Translations under genes and position numbers: made by a program
Notes under the pieces: model-generated
Told to the model about the DNA's origin: nothing
Database searches by the model: none
What the model saw: only the letters and a program-made list of their open reading frames with translations
Part shown: positions 1 to 11,074 of the stretch, in pieces
How positions within the stretch are numbered: position 1 is the first letter of the stretch
How the letters are laid out: the number at the start of each line of letters is the position of its first letter
Source of the DNA: Planococcus citri
Lineage: Eukaryota > Arthropoda > Insecta > Hemiptera > Pseudococcidae
Assembly: GCF_950023065.1 (NCBI RefSeq)
Contig: NC_088681.1
Span: 41,698,836 to 41,762,835, forward strand
Direction of reading: 5' to 3'
Length of the DNA stretch: 64,000 nucleotides

Positions 1-1142
1 TCTCTCTGCTACCAATTGTATCGAAAATCTTTGAGAAAATTGTTCGTAAGCGTATGATGAAAGTTATTGAGAAAAGGAACTTGATTCCTGAATTCCAATT
101 TGGCTTTAGGCAAAAGCACTCCACCATTGAGCAAATTCATCGCGCAGTAAACACAATAACACAGGCGCTAGAGAGAAAGCAGTTTGCACCAGCTGTCTTC
201 CTTGATGTTAGTTGTGCCTTTGATAAGGTCTGGCATGAGGGACTTATCAGTAAACTTCAAGATCATTTTCCTAGCAGTCTATGTAATCTTCTGAAATCGT
301 ATTTAAACAACCGCTCGTTTAGTGTTCAATGGGGCTGTGACTCATCTCAAAATGCATCAATTTCTGCCGGAGTTCCCCAGGGAAGTGTACTTGGACCTAC
401 GCTCTTTCTTCTGTACACCAGTGATTACCCAGTTACTGAAGACACTACCAACATGCTCTTTGCTGATGATTCTGGTATCATAGCATGTGATGATGATTAT
501 GAGAAAGCTGTAGGTCGTCTGCAAACAGCTGTGAACAATATCGAAAAATGGGCAAGAAAATGGAAAATCCAGCTGAACGAAAATAAATCTGTACGTGTTG
601 ATTTTTCACTCCGGAAACACGGATATGTTCCAACAATAATTAACAACAAACCAATCCCTGTGGCACAGCATGCCCGTTACTTAGGATTATACCTGGATTG
701 CAAGCTCAATTGGCAAGAGCATGTCAAAAGGAAACGAGACTTTTTAAATTTACAACTTCGTAAATTTCAGTGGCTAATTGGTAGTCATTCAAAGTTGAGC
801 TTAGCTAACAAAAGGCTGATTTACAAAGCTATATTCCTCCCTGCATGGTCATATGGATGTGAAATTTGGGGCGTCACGAAAAAAGCTAATCGCCTTGTCA
901 TCGAGCGTTTCCAAAACAAGTTCATGAGAGCAATAACAAAGGCACCTTGGTTTGTCTCGAATGAACAACTTCAAAATGATCTCCAGCTCGATCCAGTCAA
1001 CGTAATTATTTGCCGTAAATCGAATGCTTACGTCAACCGGCTGCATAAACATCCAAACTGTGAAGCTCTGATGCTTTTGGATCAAAGTGATGACAGGAGG
1101 AGACTGAAGAGACTCCATACAATGGATCTCCTGAGTCTCTAA
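1..1142 (+). CDS. Reverse transcriptase C-terminal part, Jockey-clade non-LTR retrotransposon (5' end outside window)
   Basis: Reverse transcriptase of a LINE, which copies its RNA into DNA at a nicked chromosomal site. The frame is already open at base 3 and runs without a break to the TAA ending at 1142, so the true start is left of the window and the first ATG at 54 is internal. Visible RT blocks in order: FGFRQKHSTIEQ near codon 36, FLDVSCAFDKVWH, the block AGVPQGSVLGPTLF, and the catalytic box LFADDSG (FADD). The thumb/C-terminal part reads SYGCEIWG then RFQNKFMRAITKAPWFVSN, which fits Jockey elements better than CR1 or R1. The endonuclease domain and ORF1 are not in view. The absence of stops or frameshifts over 380 codons suggests a young copy. 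Clade assignment is from memory of family motifs. Confidence 0.92.
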   Translation, partial: SLLPIVSKIFEKIVRKRMMKVIEKRNLIPEFQFGFRQKHSTIEQIHRAVNTITQALERKQFAPAVFLDVSCAFDKVWHEGLISKLQDHFPSSLCNLLKSYLNNRSFSVQWGCDSSQNASISAGVPQGSVLGPTLFLLYTSDYPVTEDTTNMLFADDSGIIACDDDYEKAVGRLQTAVNNIEKWARKWKIQLNENKSVRVDFSLRKHGYVPTIINNKPIPVAQHARYLGLYLDCKLNWQEHVKRKRDFLNLQLRKFQWLIGSHSKLSLANKRLIYKAIFLPAWSYGCEIWGVTKKANRLVIERFQNKFMRAITKAPWFVSNEQLQNDLQLDPVNVIICRKSNAYVNRLHKHPNCEALMLLDQSDDRRRLKRLHTMDLLSL

Positions 1143-1269
1143 ATGCACTACTATTCTGATAACAATTTAATTGTAAAAATTTGTAAAGTGTTGTTCTAAT
1201 GTGATACATTTAGGTTAATGAATTATGTTCAGTTCCTCAAATAAACTTTTGAAAAAAAAAAAAAAAAAA
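1..1269 (+). mobile_element. Jockey-like LINE, 3' portion with 3' UTR and poly(A) tail
   Basis: The RT frame is followed by a 109-bp 3' UTR, an AATAAA at 1240-1245 and a run of 18 A at 1252-1269, the expected 3' end of a target-primed retrotransposon inserted on the plus strand. A target-site duplication cannot be checked because the 5' end lies outside the window. Confidence 0.88.
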
Positions 1270-2171
1270 TTTTGGAGAAGGGGTACAAAAGTTCTGAAAA
1301 TTTAGTTTTTGGAGTATAACTCCTCCATGTTACCAAATCAGCCCAAATTTTAGATTTAAGTTTAAAATACTTTTTTTTCAGAAAATTTCCAAAAAATGTT
1401 GAGCCACAATTTTAGCTCTTCCTTCTTCAAATTTGAAGCCCTTAAAACCAAAATTGGATCTTTGCTATATTTTATAAGAACAAGTATTCGTACTCGTGAA
1501 GAGTTTTCGATTAAAAAAAATAACTTCTGAACATCATAAATAGAAACAAAATAAAAATCGAGAGAATCTTTTCAAGCAGAAAATTCGCCCATTTTTGAGA
1601 ATTGAATTGGTATATTGTAAAAATTCATCAAGTTTTATTATGTAGAATGGAATCAAATTTGACAAAAAATATCTGAAAAAGCTTAAAATATGAATAAATA
1701 TTAAATAGTCACAAAAATTGATAACAATTACAGAGAAATTGAGCAAAAATTGGTACAAGTTGTAAAAAAATTTGTTTAAACATCATGAAATTGTCAAAAG
1801 GTTACAAAATATTAAAGCACGAGTAATTTTGTGAAATTTGAAAAAATTCTTCCAAAAATTCCCAACATGCGAGAAAAATGTCGAAAATGACGGAACATCT
1901 ATCAAACATTTTCAAAATGGAACGAAATTTTGAAAAATGACATAAAACAGCATTTTAAAAACAATAGTTTAAAAAACAACGTTACTGAAGAATTACCAAC
2001 GATTGATATTTCTAGAAAATTGAGAAAACTTGGCAAAAACTGCTGAAAAATTTATGACTAAAAGTTCACGAAACCCTGCCAAACTTTAGGTAAAAAATGA
2101 TGAAAAAAAGGAAACTACTTGAACAAAAATGACAAAAAATTAGGAGAAATACATAAATCCTATCACTGAAA
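1270..2171. other. AT-rich sequence without recognisable gene
   Basis: Homopolymer-rich, A/T-dominated DNA with loosely repeated phrases such as GAAAAATTT. The longest open frame (minus, 1534-1758) is rich in F, L and I and has no family motif. I see no exon or element ends here. Confidence 0.5.
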
Positions 2172-3462
2172 CAGGGTGTCTAAAAAAACTTCCAGACAAA
2201 AAATCATGACTTTTTAATGATCTATTTTTCACATTTTTACCTAATGAAAATTACCTCCTTCCCCCACCCCCCAAAAAAATTTAAAAACTTGAAACTGCCA
2301 GGGAATCGAACAGGGTTGTCATTTTTACAGGACCAATAATTAGGGATTTCAGGTTTTTCGTTTTTCTGATTTTTTGAACAAATTTTTGATTTATTGATTT
2401 TTTTTTCATTTTATGGGCTTGTAAGGAGGAGTTATGCCTTGACTGCCTTGGGTGATGCAGGTAACCCTCTTCACCTAAGGTAGTCCCTACTGTACTCATT
2501 CACCGGAGGGGAAGGAAAACTAGTTCCAAAAGAGGGGAAACGTGGTAACTTCTGATGATCAATGGTATGACCATGGATCGTCTTCGCTGTAAAATCACTT
2601 GGATGTAGTATCTCGAGCTCGCTACATCTCTGTCACTTGGTAAACATTGTACTCATGGCTGGCTAGCCACTCTTTGGTTAATTAGTAGTGCCCACTCAAA
2701 GATAGTTAAAATAAGTGTATATTAACTTGTGATCCCGTTATGTCGTTGCGTGCACGAGGTACCAATGGGCATTTATCCTGTATTCCGGACATGGGTAAGT
2801 GTCCCAAGTTGAATATGGAACTTCTAACGTGTCCCCTAAACAGGCCTTAGTATTAGGAGAGCCTAAAGGTGTAGGGTGAAGTGTACAGTGTTTTGAGGTA
2901 CTTGTGCCTCCTTTGCTCATCCTTTATGAGTACAACGTCGAGTATATCCTCGGGTATATCGACTACTTCATAAGGGATGTTAAGTTTAATTACTTATTGA
3001 CAGTCTTCGACTCATGATCCTCTCATCACCGTGTGATGTATGAATAGACATAAGACCCCTAGTCTGCAAACCTTACTAAGTACCCAGTCTTTATATACTA
3101 AGTTTGGCTTACATTGCAGGAATATTTGTGTAAATATATTATTTAAACAAATCGTCTCATATCTGTTTTTATTCACGTAAAAATGGACATCTTATTATGT
3201 GATAATGTCATTAGATGATTCGTGTTACTAAGTGTACTCTGAGCTAGCTGGTTGAAGAGAAATGTTCACTCTCTAGGGAATATTTCTATCCTCCCACCAA
3301 GGTATATAATTCAATAATAACCACCACACCTAATAATTACCGATTACCTTTTAACAGGCTTTTAAAAAAAACTCCAAGTAGTGTGTTTTGAGCAAAATTC
3401 ACCTACCAAAATTCATGACTTTTTTTCACGTCTCTTGTGACTTTCATGACTGTTAGACATTG
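2172..3462. mobile_element. Possible CAGGGTG-ended DNA element with an internal higher-GC insert
   Basis: The left edge reads CAGGGTGTCTAAA at 2172 and the right edge carries TGTTAGACA near 3450-3459, a degraded mirror of the same end. Both ends also hold the phrase TCATGACTTTTT. Between about 2410 and 3350 the base composition changes to clearly higher GC, with no long coding frame, so a second insertion of unknown type may sit inside. No target duplication is clear. The pairing of the ends is an inference. Confidence 0.35.
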
Positions 3463-3790
3463 CAAAATATATATTTTTTCACATGAAATACCAAAAAAAA
3501 AATTTCAGTCAGATTCATGAAAACTTGAAAAACATTGCATTAAGAGCGTCATTAAAATATGTGACGCGACGCGACACTATCGACCTTCGAGCCGAAAACA
3601 AGTTTTTGAGTTATGGGGGGTTAAAGTTTTCAATCCAGTTCTGCTCGTTTAGCGGAAGCGCTTGCGTTCTAATCAGGTTCTCCGGCTAAACTGAGCTAAA
3701 CATAGTCTTGGATAACGTTTCTTGCCTGTTTTGTGTGAATATCACTGGGTAAAATGGTTATTTACATTGATACAGGGGGCTCAGTCATGA
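3463..3790. other. No gene seen
   Basis: A 68-codon open frame (3483-3689) lies here without any motif, signal peptide or splice context. Nothing else stands out. Confidence 0.4.
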
Positions 3791-4207
3791 TTGCGCTCAT
3801 TTTTTCAATTTTTTATTTTATTTTTTCATTATTCCAATTTTGAAATCGATCTGGAGGCGAAACAAAGCGTTCTACGAGAAAAATACATCGAGCAAAGTTG
3901 TAGAGAATTAAATTTCCAAAAACCTATAAGAGGTTTATTTTTCTCAAAAATGCATAGTTTTTCTGTTTTTCTCAAAAAACAGAAATTTTATGGTAATCAT
4001 CATGAGGTTTTTGTTTTTTGAGAAAAACGGAAAAACTATGCATTTTGGAGGAAAATAAACCTCTTATTGGTTTTTGGAAATTTAATTCTCTACAACTTAG
4101 CTCGATATATTTTTCTCGTAGACCGCTTTGTTCCGCCTCCAGGTCAATTTAAAAGTTGAAATAATAAAAAAATAAAAAAAAATAAAAAAAATCAAAAAAA
4201 TGAGCAC
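3791..4207. mobile_element. Foldback (inverted-repeat) element, about 417 bp
   Basis: Left arm about 3791-3980 and right arm about 4012-4207 are inverted copies. Recognisable shared pieces, read inward, are GCTCATTTTTT, CTGGAGGCG, CTACGAGAAAAAT, GTTGTAGAGAATTAAATTTCC and AATGCATAGTTTTTC. The loop is about 30 bp. Arms differ at scattered positions (roughly 85-90% alike by eye), so the element is not very recent. The open frame at 3791-4021 is simply the left arm and is not a gene. No target duplication could be fixed. Confidence 0.75.
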
Positions 4208-4560
4208 ACTTCTAACTGGATTACCATGTATATGGAGCTATGCAAATCATAGGAACTTCTGGGTGGTTTTAAATGATTTTTGAATGTCCGAGTACCAAAA
4301 ATCCGTCAAAAAGTGAAAAATAATTTTTTAGGTCCGAAGGTCAATTTTGTTCCGTCACGTCACATATGTTGTTTCTTTGAAATAAACCTTAAATGAGAAA
4401 AATGAAAAATTCTCTTTTTAATTCAATTTTGGAACTCGATCCTATGACCCTTGCACTTTCATTCGTCGGTCATGCTAATTTTTTGGCAAGGTTGGAAGGG
4501 AGAGGGACACTGTTGTTGATGAAGGTAAATTAAAAGTTTTCACCATAATTATTATCAAAC
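4208..4560. other. No gene seen
   Basis: AT-rich spacer between the foldback element and the LTR-like block; no exon signals or element ends recognised. Confidence 0.4.
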
Positions 4561-4569
4561 AATTTGTAC

Positions 4570-5030
4570 CAGGAGGGGATGCGCCCGCAGCTTCCACCTA
4601 ATGGGAAGTTGTGCTCCATCGGAAGTGGTAACACTGCTTATGGAAACTTCCATAAGGCAGAGCCATCTATTGGACTTGGTCCATGGACCACTTCCGACTT
4701 TGTAATGTTGGCACAGCTAACAGTTTTTATATAGCCTTACTTGCGTAACGTTCTTATATTTAATTGTGCTAGGGAAATTGTTTTAGGCCTATGTGCCACG
4801 TACTGAATAGTCTCTCAATTGTTTTAGTAATTAAATTGTACTTTACTTGTTAAATACAATTTATTACAAGTGCGCACTGCTAGTGTTTTATTGAGTCGTG
4901 TATACGATACAGTTTTACTCTGAACTCGTATGTCAGAGCGAGATTCTGGGTTTCCTGGAATCACCTATGTGTAAAAGGAAGAGGCCTTCACTTTTAAGAA
5001 GTAGAAGTAACCCCCGTCCTTCACAAATTT
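4570..5030 (+). mobile_element. LTR-like relic (possible solo LTR or 3' end of an LTR retrotransposon)
   Basis: The block is distinct in composition from its AT-rich surroundings. A candidate LTR runs from TGTTGGCACAGC (about 4704) to TCCTTCACA (about 5029), that is TG...CA, with a TATATAG at about 4727 as possible promoter. The preceding 130 bp, starting GGAGGGGATGCGCC, could be the end of the internal region. No matching duplication flanks it and no second LTR is in the window, so this is a weak call. Confidence 0.25.
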
Positions 5031-5149
5031 TTGTGAATTTCCTTTTTTCAAAGAAATTTTAATAGGTAAATTATTCAAAAAGCATATTCAGTGTAAGAGA
5101 AAAGGTGTATTGTGCTCATATCTTTAAGATGGCCAAACCTGAATCCAAA

Positions 5150-5560
5150 TGAACAAAAGTGGACAAAAGCTCAGGTTTTTTCACCGAAATGTAAAAAAAA
5201 AAACTTGTTTTATTTTTCCCAAACTTCCCAAAAACCCTTGGTTTATTGCCATAATTGCAGAAAAAACTTTTTATAGACAAAAGTTTTTACAGCGTCTTGC
5301 TTTTTTTGTCACAAAAAATCTGCTGTTTAGACAAAATTGCAAAAAAAAAGTTTTTTTTGGTTAATCAAAATTAGCAAAAAATCCGACTTTTATAGCAATG
5401 TAAATGTTTATAAAATTGTAAAAAAGACATTTTTTCAAAATTGCCATAATTATTGCCCTTGAAGGCTTACTTTTTATGTGCCAAAATTACTTTTAAAAAA
5501 AAATTACTTTTTTATTAATTATTGCAAAAACTCGTTTCATGTCAAAATTGTCACAAAATT
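5150..5560. repeat. Degenerate AATTTTGNCAAAAAA array (small)
   Basis: Repeated phrases such as CAAAATTGCAAAAAAAA, GCCATAATTGCAGAAAAAA and AATTGTCACAAAATTTT recur every 30-45 bp with poor conservation. The same family forms larger arrays at 8270-9610 and 39590-40560. Open frames here (e.g. 5149-5364) have the matching repetitive F/K/Q composition and are not genes. Confidence 0.55.
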
Positions 5561-7362
5561 TTGTTTATTGCTGTACCTGCAGAACTGATTGCAAAAAATT
5601 CTTACATTTGGAGTTAAAACGTTGGGGGAAATTCATATGGGAGAATGGTCGTTCGGGAAATATTAATTGGGGGAATCGGATTAGACAATTTTTTCGATCC
5701 AAAAATAGTCAAAATTCAAAAAAATTCAAAATGGCACGTGACGTATCGTTTGTGAGGTATTCGAGACTGTTAACAAGTAAGTTCAAAAATTCGTTTATTT
5801 GTTGAATACGAACCCTCAGAGGTTCCTATTCTCTCCAATATTGGAAAACAAATTACAAAAATGCGATGTCGTATTTTTAGGCCAAAATGAGTTGCAATCG
5901 TTTGGACAAACAACTTCGTACCTACGTGTGTTTTCACAGCCAGGAACTCAATTTACATGTTGCATTCGAAGGATATCTCCGTCGAAATATTTTTATCTAC
6001 CCAGTTCACAAAATATGTATTCCCAAAATGGCATAAAATTCGAGAAAAATGTTCACCAAAAAATATTCCAGTCTAGATGAAACCTTCGTTCGTCGCATCG
6101 TTTCGATAAAAGACAGGCATTTTCGACCATGTCAGCCAACTTTACGTCGATACCCACGTACACTGGCATAAGATTCGAGCGCATTATTTGGGATTAAATT
6201 CAACGCAGAAGAAACCACCCTCCGCCTTCTTCACCACGTTAGTGAAGAAAACTTGGTTTTTATACATATACGCTACCCTTCCACCTATGCCCTTCCACAG
6301 CATCACATCGTACAGAGGCAAGATGCGAATAAATCTTGTAATATTTTGAGAAACGCGCCGCATTGACGAAATTTGCAAAGTTACATATACTGCGAGTCGT
6401 ATAGTCGAGTTTACGTATAAAATTAGTCAAATCTATTTCGTCGAAGTGCCGCAGCTCTCCGGCAAATGCTCGTAATAATAAACGATTCGTCGTTGTAAAC
6501 ACGTAGACGCACAGCTTGCTGATATCAAAAAAATATGTTTCGTAATTTAAGCGTATATTATTTATACGAACTTTGATATGGTAACGTGTACTACTCGTAT
6601 ATAAAGCTGCGAAACATTTTAGAAATAGAAAGTTTTATAGTAAAATGAACAAGGAGAAGGAAACGAAAAACAAAAAAAAAAGGAAAGCAAAAAACTCGTA
6701 CGAGGAGGAAAAAAACCTATCGGCCCGTTACAGCAGAGAATACGAGTATAAGAGATCGCACAGAGCTAAAGAAGAAGGGGCTTAGAGAGAAAAGTAAATG
6801 CAGCCTTCAAATTTTTTTTTCACTTTCAAGATTCTCTCACGTTTGCAAAGCCAATTTATATTTTGTCCTGATGTTTTGTAGAAAATGAATTGGCATCGTG
6901 TATTTCCATTTTTATACATTGTGTGAACTAAAAAGACGCTAGAGAAAGGATAAAATTAAACATCACGTTCGCAATGACAGCGTATACGTGAAAAACGGAA
7001 AATTATGCCAGGTTGCGTACTTCCATTTTATACGATGACACGTTTTTCTTCTCTCTTTTTTTTTTTTTGGTCGTGTACAGTGTACAGTACACTACACAGT
7101 AAAATATATACAACGACGACGACGACGACAACGCTTCTTATATAATCAACTGTAGAATACCTACATATACCTTACCTACTGAATAGTATATCCTCATATA
7201 CCTATCTACCTTCTATGTATATACATATAGCAAGTAGCAACCTACGTAGGCTATCTAAAACCTACAATATTACAACTATATACTCGCTTTATACTATAAA
7301 AAGAAAAAATCTAGCCCTATTTCGCTAATAAGAGTTTATTTTTACTTTGTGTGTATTCGCAG
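5560..7362. other. Receptor intron (5' part), no exon recognised
   Basis: Intron upstream of the first visible muscarinic receptor exon. A short CGA microsatellite sits at about 7110-7131. A TATATAAAG at about 6597 is followed by a 46-codon, highly charged open frame (6645-6785, starting MNKEKETKNK), which has no known match and may be chance. TM1-TM3 coding sequence was looked for and not found. The last bases before 7363 form a usable acceptor, TTTGTGTGTATTCGCAG. Confidence 0.5.
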
Positions 7363-7642
7363 TATGTGCCTGGGGTATCTCGTTGCTGTTATGGCCGCCG
7401 TGGATTTACGCTTGGCCGCACATAGAAGGCAAAAGAACAGTACCAGACGACGATTGCTACATCCAGTTTATACAAACGAACCAATATATCACTTTCGGCA
7501 CCGCTATTGCCGCTTTTTATGTACCAGTAACTGTGATGTGCGTGTTGTATTGGCGAATATGGAAGGAGACGGAGAAACGACAAAAAGATCTGCCTAATTT
7601 GCAAGGAGGCAAACAAGACAACAGCAAGAGATCGACTTCAAG
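7363..7642 (+). CDS. mAChR-A: Muscarinic acetylcholine receptor, A type: exon with TM4, ECL2 and TM5
   Basis: Exon of a class A GPCR that binds acetylcholine at the plasma membrane. After the acceptor CAG it supplies two bases of a codon and then CAWGISLLLWPPWIYAW (TM4), the ECL2 block GKRTVPDDDCYIQF with the Cys that pairs with the top of TM3, and TM5 TFGTAIAAFYVPVTVMCVLYWRIW, which matches muscarinic TM5 almost word for word, including vertebrate forms. It ends in the start of loop 3, KETEKRQKDLPNLQGG. The donor is at AG|GTGGTT (7642/7643), leaving phase 2, which fits the next exon at 19066. TM1-TM3 exons are left of the window. A-type rather than B-type is inferred from the PNLQ region and C-tail. 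Confidence 0.93.
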
Positions 7643-8270
7643 GTGGTTGTTTTAATTAAGAGTACTTTTTCGCTTTTTTGTCGCGTAGATCTTATAGTTG
7701 AGCTATATGGTGGGCATTTAGTTTGTGTAATGCAGAATGTTTCCGTAGATAGCTGAGTATAGTCTTACATTGGGAACCCTGGCAAATTCAGTTTCAAGAA
7801 TTGCAATTTTTTAAATTCTTTAGCCTCCAAGTTTATCTCTGAAAGAAATTACGTATAAAGGTACAGGTCAAGAGAGAAAAAAATTCAAAATTTATACGTC
7901 AATGAGCCAAGATGGTTCAAGTTCGTCGATGCTGAATTTCATTTACCTATCCTCTTTTCTTTGATTCAAATAAGTCAGTCGACAGTGGTCCAAAAGTTTA
8001 CCTCTTTTGTATAAAAAATTATTCAAGGTGTCTAACAAATAGTATCTACAACACGTTAAAGCAGGACAAAAGTAGGACTTCTGGCAGGACATTCAATTTG
8101 GAGGGAGGAAGGTTTTTGAAGCTGAAATTTTAGGGGTCAAAATGTTTCCATTTACAAATAAAACTAGGAAAAAAAACAAAACTCAGAAAGAAGAAAATAG
8201 GTAAATGAAAGCGGTCTAGACAGAAAACAGGAATTTTTTACAGTTTTAGGGGGGGGGGACAAGACCACTG
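7643..8270. other. Start of the 11.4-kb receptor intron
   Basis: No exon recognised. A GGTGTCTAACA phrase at 8031 resembles the ends of the CAGGGTG element family, without a visible partner. A run of nine or more G lies near 8251. Confidence 0.4.
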
Positions 8271-9610
8271 TGGCAATTTTGGCAAAAAACATCACTTTTC
8301 TTTCACAATTTTGAAAAAAAAACGACACTTTATACATATAAAAACCTACACCTACACTAAGGAAAAAATCTTTTTGGATGTTCTAAAAAGCAAAAATTTA
8401 GTCGAAATTTTTCGAAGAATTAGAACTTTCTCATAAACACAAAAATGGAACTTTCTGACAATTTTGACAAGAATAACGAGGCTTTTTTCAGCAACTTCGA
8501 AAAAAAAACTGTACTTTTTAGACAGCTAAAAATGAAAAATGTAATACTTTTTGAGTATTGTGGCTAAAAAGTAGAAATTTCTCAAAAATTTCGAAAAAAA
8601 TCATGAATTTATAATAATTTTTGCAAAAATGGGATTTTCTGACTTTGATAAAAAACGAAGGACTTTTTTTGAAGGTTTTCACAAAAAATGTAACTTTTTT
8701 ACTTTTAACACTATTTCAAAATAAAACTAGACTTGAAAAATTTCCCCAGAAGGTGAGACTTTTTGACAATTTTAGCGAAAAGCAGTACTCCTTGCATAGA
8801 AAAAAAAATGATTTCTCATTTCAGGCAATTTTGGCAAAAAAACAAACTTTTTTCACAGTAGTTTCAGCAAAAAAAAAAAAAAATTACTTACCAAAAATGC
8901 GACTTTACAATTTTAGGAGAAATTAACTTTGATAATGTTGGCAAAAGGTAAGGTAAAGTGCCCTTTGGCCACTCCACTACCCTAATTTGGCAACTTATTG
9001 TTCAACAGGAAACATTAGAAGTTGAGTAGGGATTTTGTTAAGTTAAATAATTTGTAAAGAAAGGTCCAACTGAACTATTACTCGGCTTCTATAATCTTTT
9101 CTGTAGAACAAAATGGCAAAATTAGAGCAGTGGCCAAATTTGGACACTTTGCCTTAAGGCATTCTTACAATTTCGGCAAAAAACAGCACGTTTTGCATTT
9201 TTGTTTAAAAATAGGATTCTTAAAGGCAATTTTAGCAAAAAAATCTGTTCGGCAATTTTGCCAACAAATCAGACTTTTGTTTTGCAATTTTGGAAAAAAG
9301 CTGCACTTTTTAAGACAGCTAAGGCAAAAAGTCAATATTTTTTGTTTTGGCTAAAAAAAAAATTTATCAGAATTTCTTAGCAATTTTGGCAGAAATGGGA
9401 CTTTTTGACAATTTTGACCTAGAAAACATGACCACAAAGACCATGTTTACCACGAATGCGACTTCAACACGATTTCAGAATTGATTAGAACTCTCAATAA
9501 TTTTAGTAAAGGGTGACACTTTTCCAAAATTTTGGCAAAAAATGGCGCTTCTTTAAATTTATGTGTCAACTTGGAATTTTTAGGAAATTTTGACCAAAAA
9601 AAAAAAGGCT
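8270..9610. repeat. Degenerate AATTTTGGCAAAAAA tandem-like array
   Basis: Loose repetition, about every 30-50 bp, of the theme (T)GACAATTTTGGCAAAAAANNGNACTTTTT. The theme resumes at about 11530-11870 and again after 12492, so the palindromic element (9616-11519) and the hAT MITE (11874-12491) appear to have landed in one pre-existing array. Open frames at 8621-8926 and 9130-9354 are products of the repeat. Confidence 0.65.
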
Positions 9611-10731
9611 CTATACCAGTTGCGCCTTTTCCCATATTTTTTCGATTTTTTTTTGGTCAGTTGCGCTTTTCAGTAGAAGCAATAATTTTTACCCACTTGC
9701 GCTTTTCGGTTGTTTAAAATTCCAAATGTGTTCCCAAAATTGAAAGAATTGAAAGATACAAACTGATGAACGAACGAACGAATTATTTTTATTACATACC
9801 TAACATACCTAATCCGTCTGATCTCACCAAGGGGAGCATTTTTTTTTTATTATACTCTCGTAGGTACTGTCTACCTACATACACGGTAATGGGGTAATAT
9901 AACAGAATCTAACTACCCGCAATTTTTGCAATTTTTTTTTTGAAAATGTAAAATTGCCAGAAATGTGGCGAGGGAACAGAATTTTTGCGGTTCCCTCAAT
10001 TTTGAGGAAAATACTCAGGTAGTTAGATACTGTGATGCTAACCATTGGTACGCGTCACAATATCTAACTACCTTACTTTTTTGCTTTAAATCGCGGGAGG
10101 ATGTGTACGGTGATTCTCCTTAATGACGAGGAACATTCTCGTGATGTTACGAATGCCAAAACAACGAGTCGAGGCTTTTTACATACCTATTATAATTTTG
10201 GGGAATATTCGAGCAGAGTGTGAACACTAGATTTGAAGCAATTTATTGCATTTCTTACGTGTTTTTTGATGTAAACTAGTAGAAAATGAGGAACAGAGAC
10301 GAATATAATGTGAATAGCTGTTACCTGTGATCAATCAAAGAAAAAATTGAGGTAGTTACATACTGTTCTATGCACCATGGGTATCTATCATAATATCTAA
10401 CTATGGTACCTTGATTCATACGTGAATATTCAATATATGTACTGGAAAAATGAATCTAATTACGCTGTATTTCAGCATTACGTGATTAATTATACTTTTA
10501 TTCATTTTTTTTTGAAGAAATACTGAGTAAAACTATGAATTGATGTCAAGTTCACGTTTGCTCGTGAGAATTTCGAGGGGTATCGGTGACGGGGAGGCTG
10601 CGGAGGTGCTGAGACCATCTCCTTACATCCACACGGAGAGGACTGACACATATGAACTCTGTTCATAACCAAAAATATCAGAAATTTCGAATAATGAGGC
10701 TAAAATTTAAGAAAAGCGACCTTAAAGAGGT

Positions 10732-10832
10732 GCGCCCCCAGCCTTCCCGTGCCCGGCGCCCCCCGTATTTCCCCCTCGCTTCGCTCGGGGGAATTACGGG
10801 GGGGGCGTCGGGCACGGGAAGGCTGGGGGCGC
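10732..10832. repeat. GC-rich hairpin 1 (about 45-bp arms)
   Basis: The arm starting GCGCCCCCAGCCTTCCCG is mirrored by the arm ending CGGGAAGGCTGGGGGCGC around the loop TCGCTTCGCTC. Near-perfect pairing, strongly GC-rich inside AT-rich DNA. Short open frames on both strands (10652-10890) are by-products. Confidence 0.85.
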
Positions 10833-10952
10833 GCCGGTGGACCGGTGCTATCTCCTTACATCTAGACAGACCCATATGAACTCTGTTCAAGTATTCATGA
10901 CCAAAAAAAATTCAGGAATTTGAGACAATGTGACTGAACGGGTAGAAGAAAT

Positions 10953-11074
10953 GCGCCGCGCTTGCGCGGCGCGCGCCCGCAGCCCCCCCCGCGACCGGCG
11001 CCCCACGAAATTCCCCCTCGCTTCGCTCGGGGGAATTTCGGGGGGCGCCGGTCGCGGGGGGGCTGCGGGCGCGC
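10953..11074. repeat. GC-rich hairpin 2 (about 48-bp arms) plus a small GC hairpin
   Basis: A larger version of hairpin 1 with the same loop TCGCTTCGCTC: GCGCCCGCAGCC... pairs with ...GGCTGCGGGCGC. A separate small hairpin GCGCCGCGCTTGCGCGGCGC lies at 10953-10972. The AT-rich sequence before each hairpin is also shared (CATATGAACTCTGTTCA at about 10651 and 10873), so the two hairpin units look like a diverged tandem duplication of roughly 220-240 bp. Confidence 0.85.

Noticed and set aside
3791..4021. 76-codon plus frame with plausible charged residues (EIDLEAKQSVLREKYIEQ)
   Set aside because: It lies entirely in the left arm and loop of a foldback repeat.
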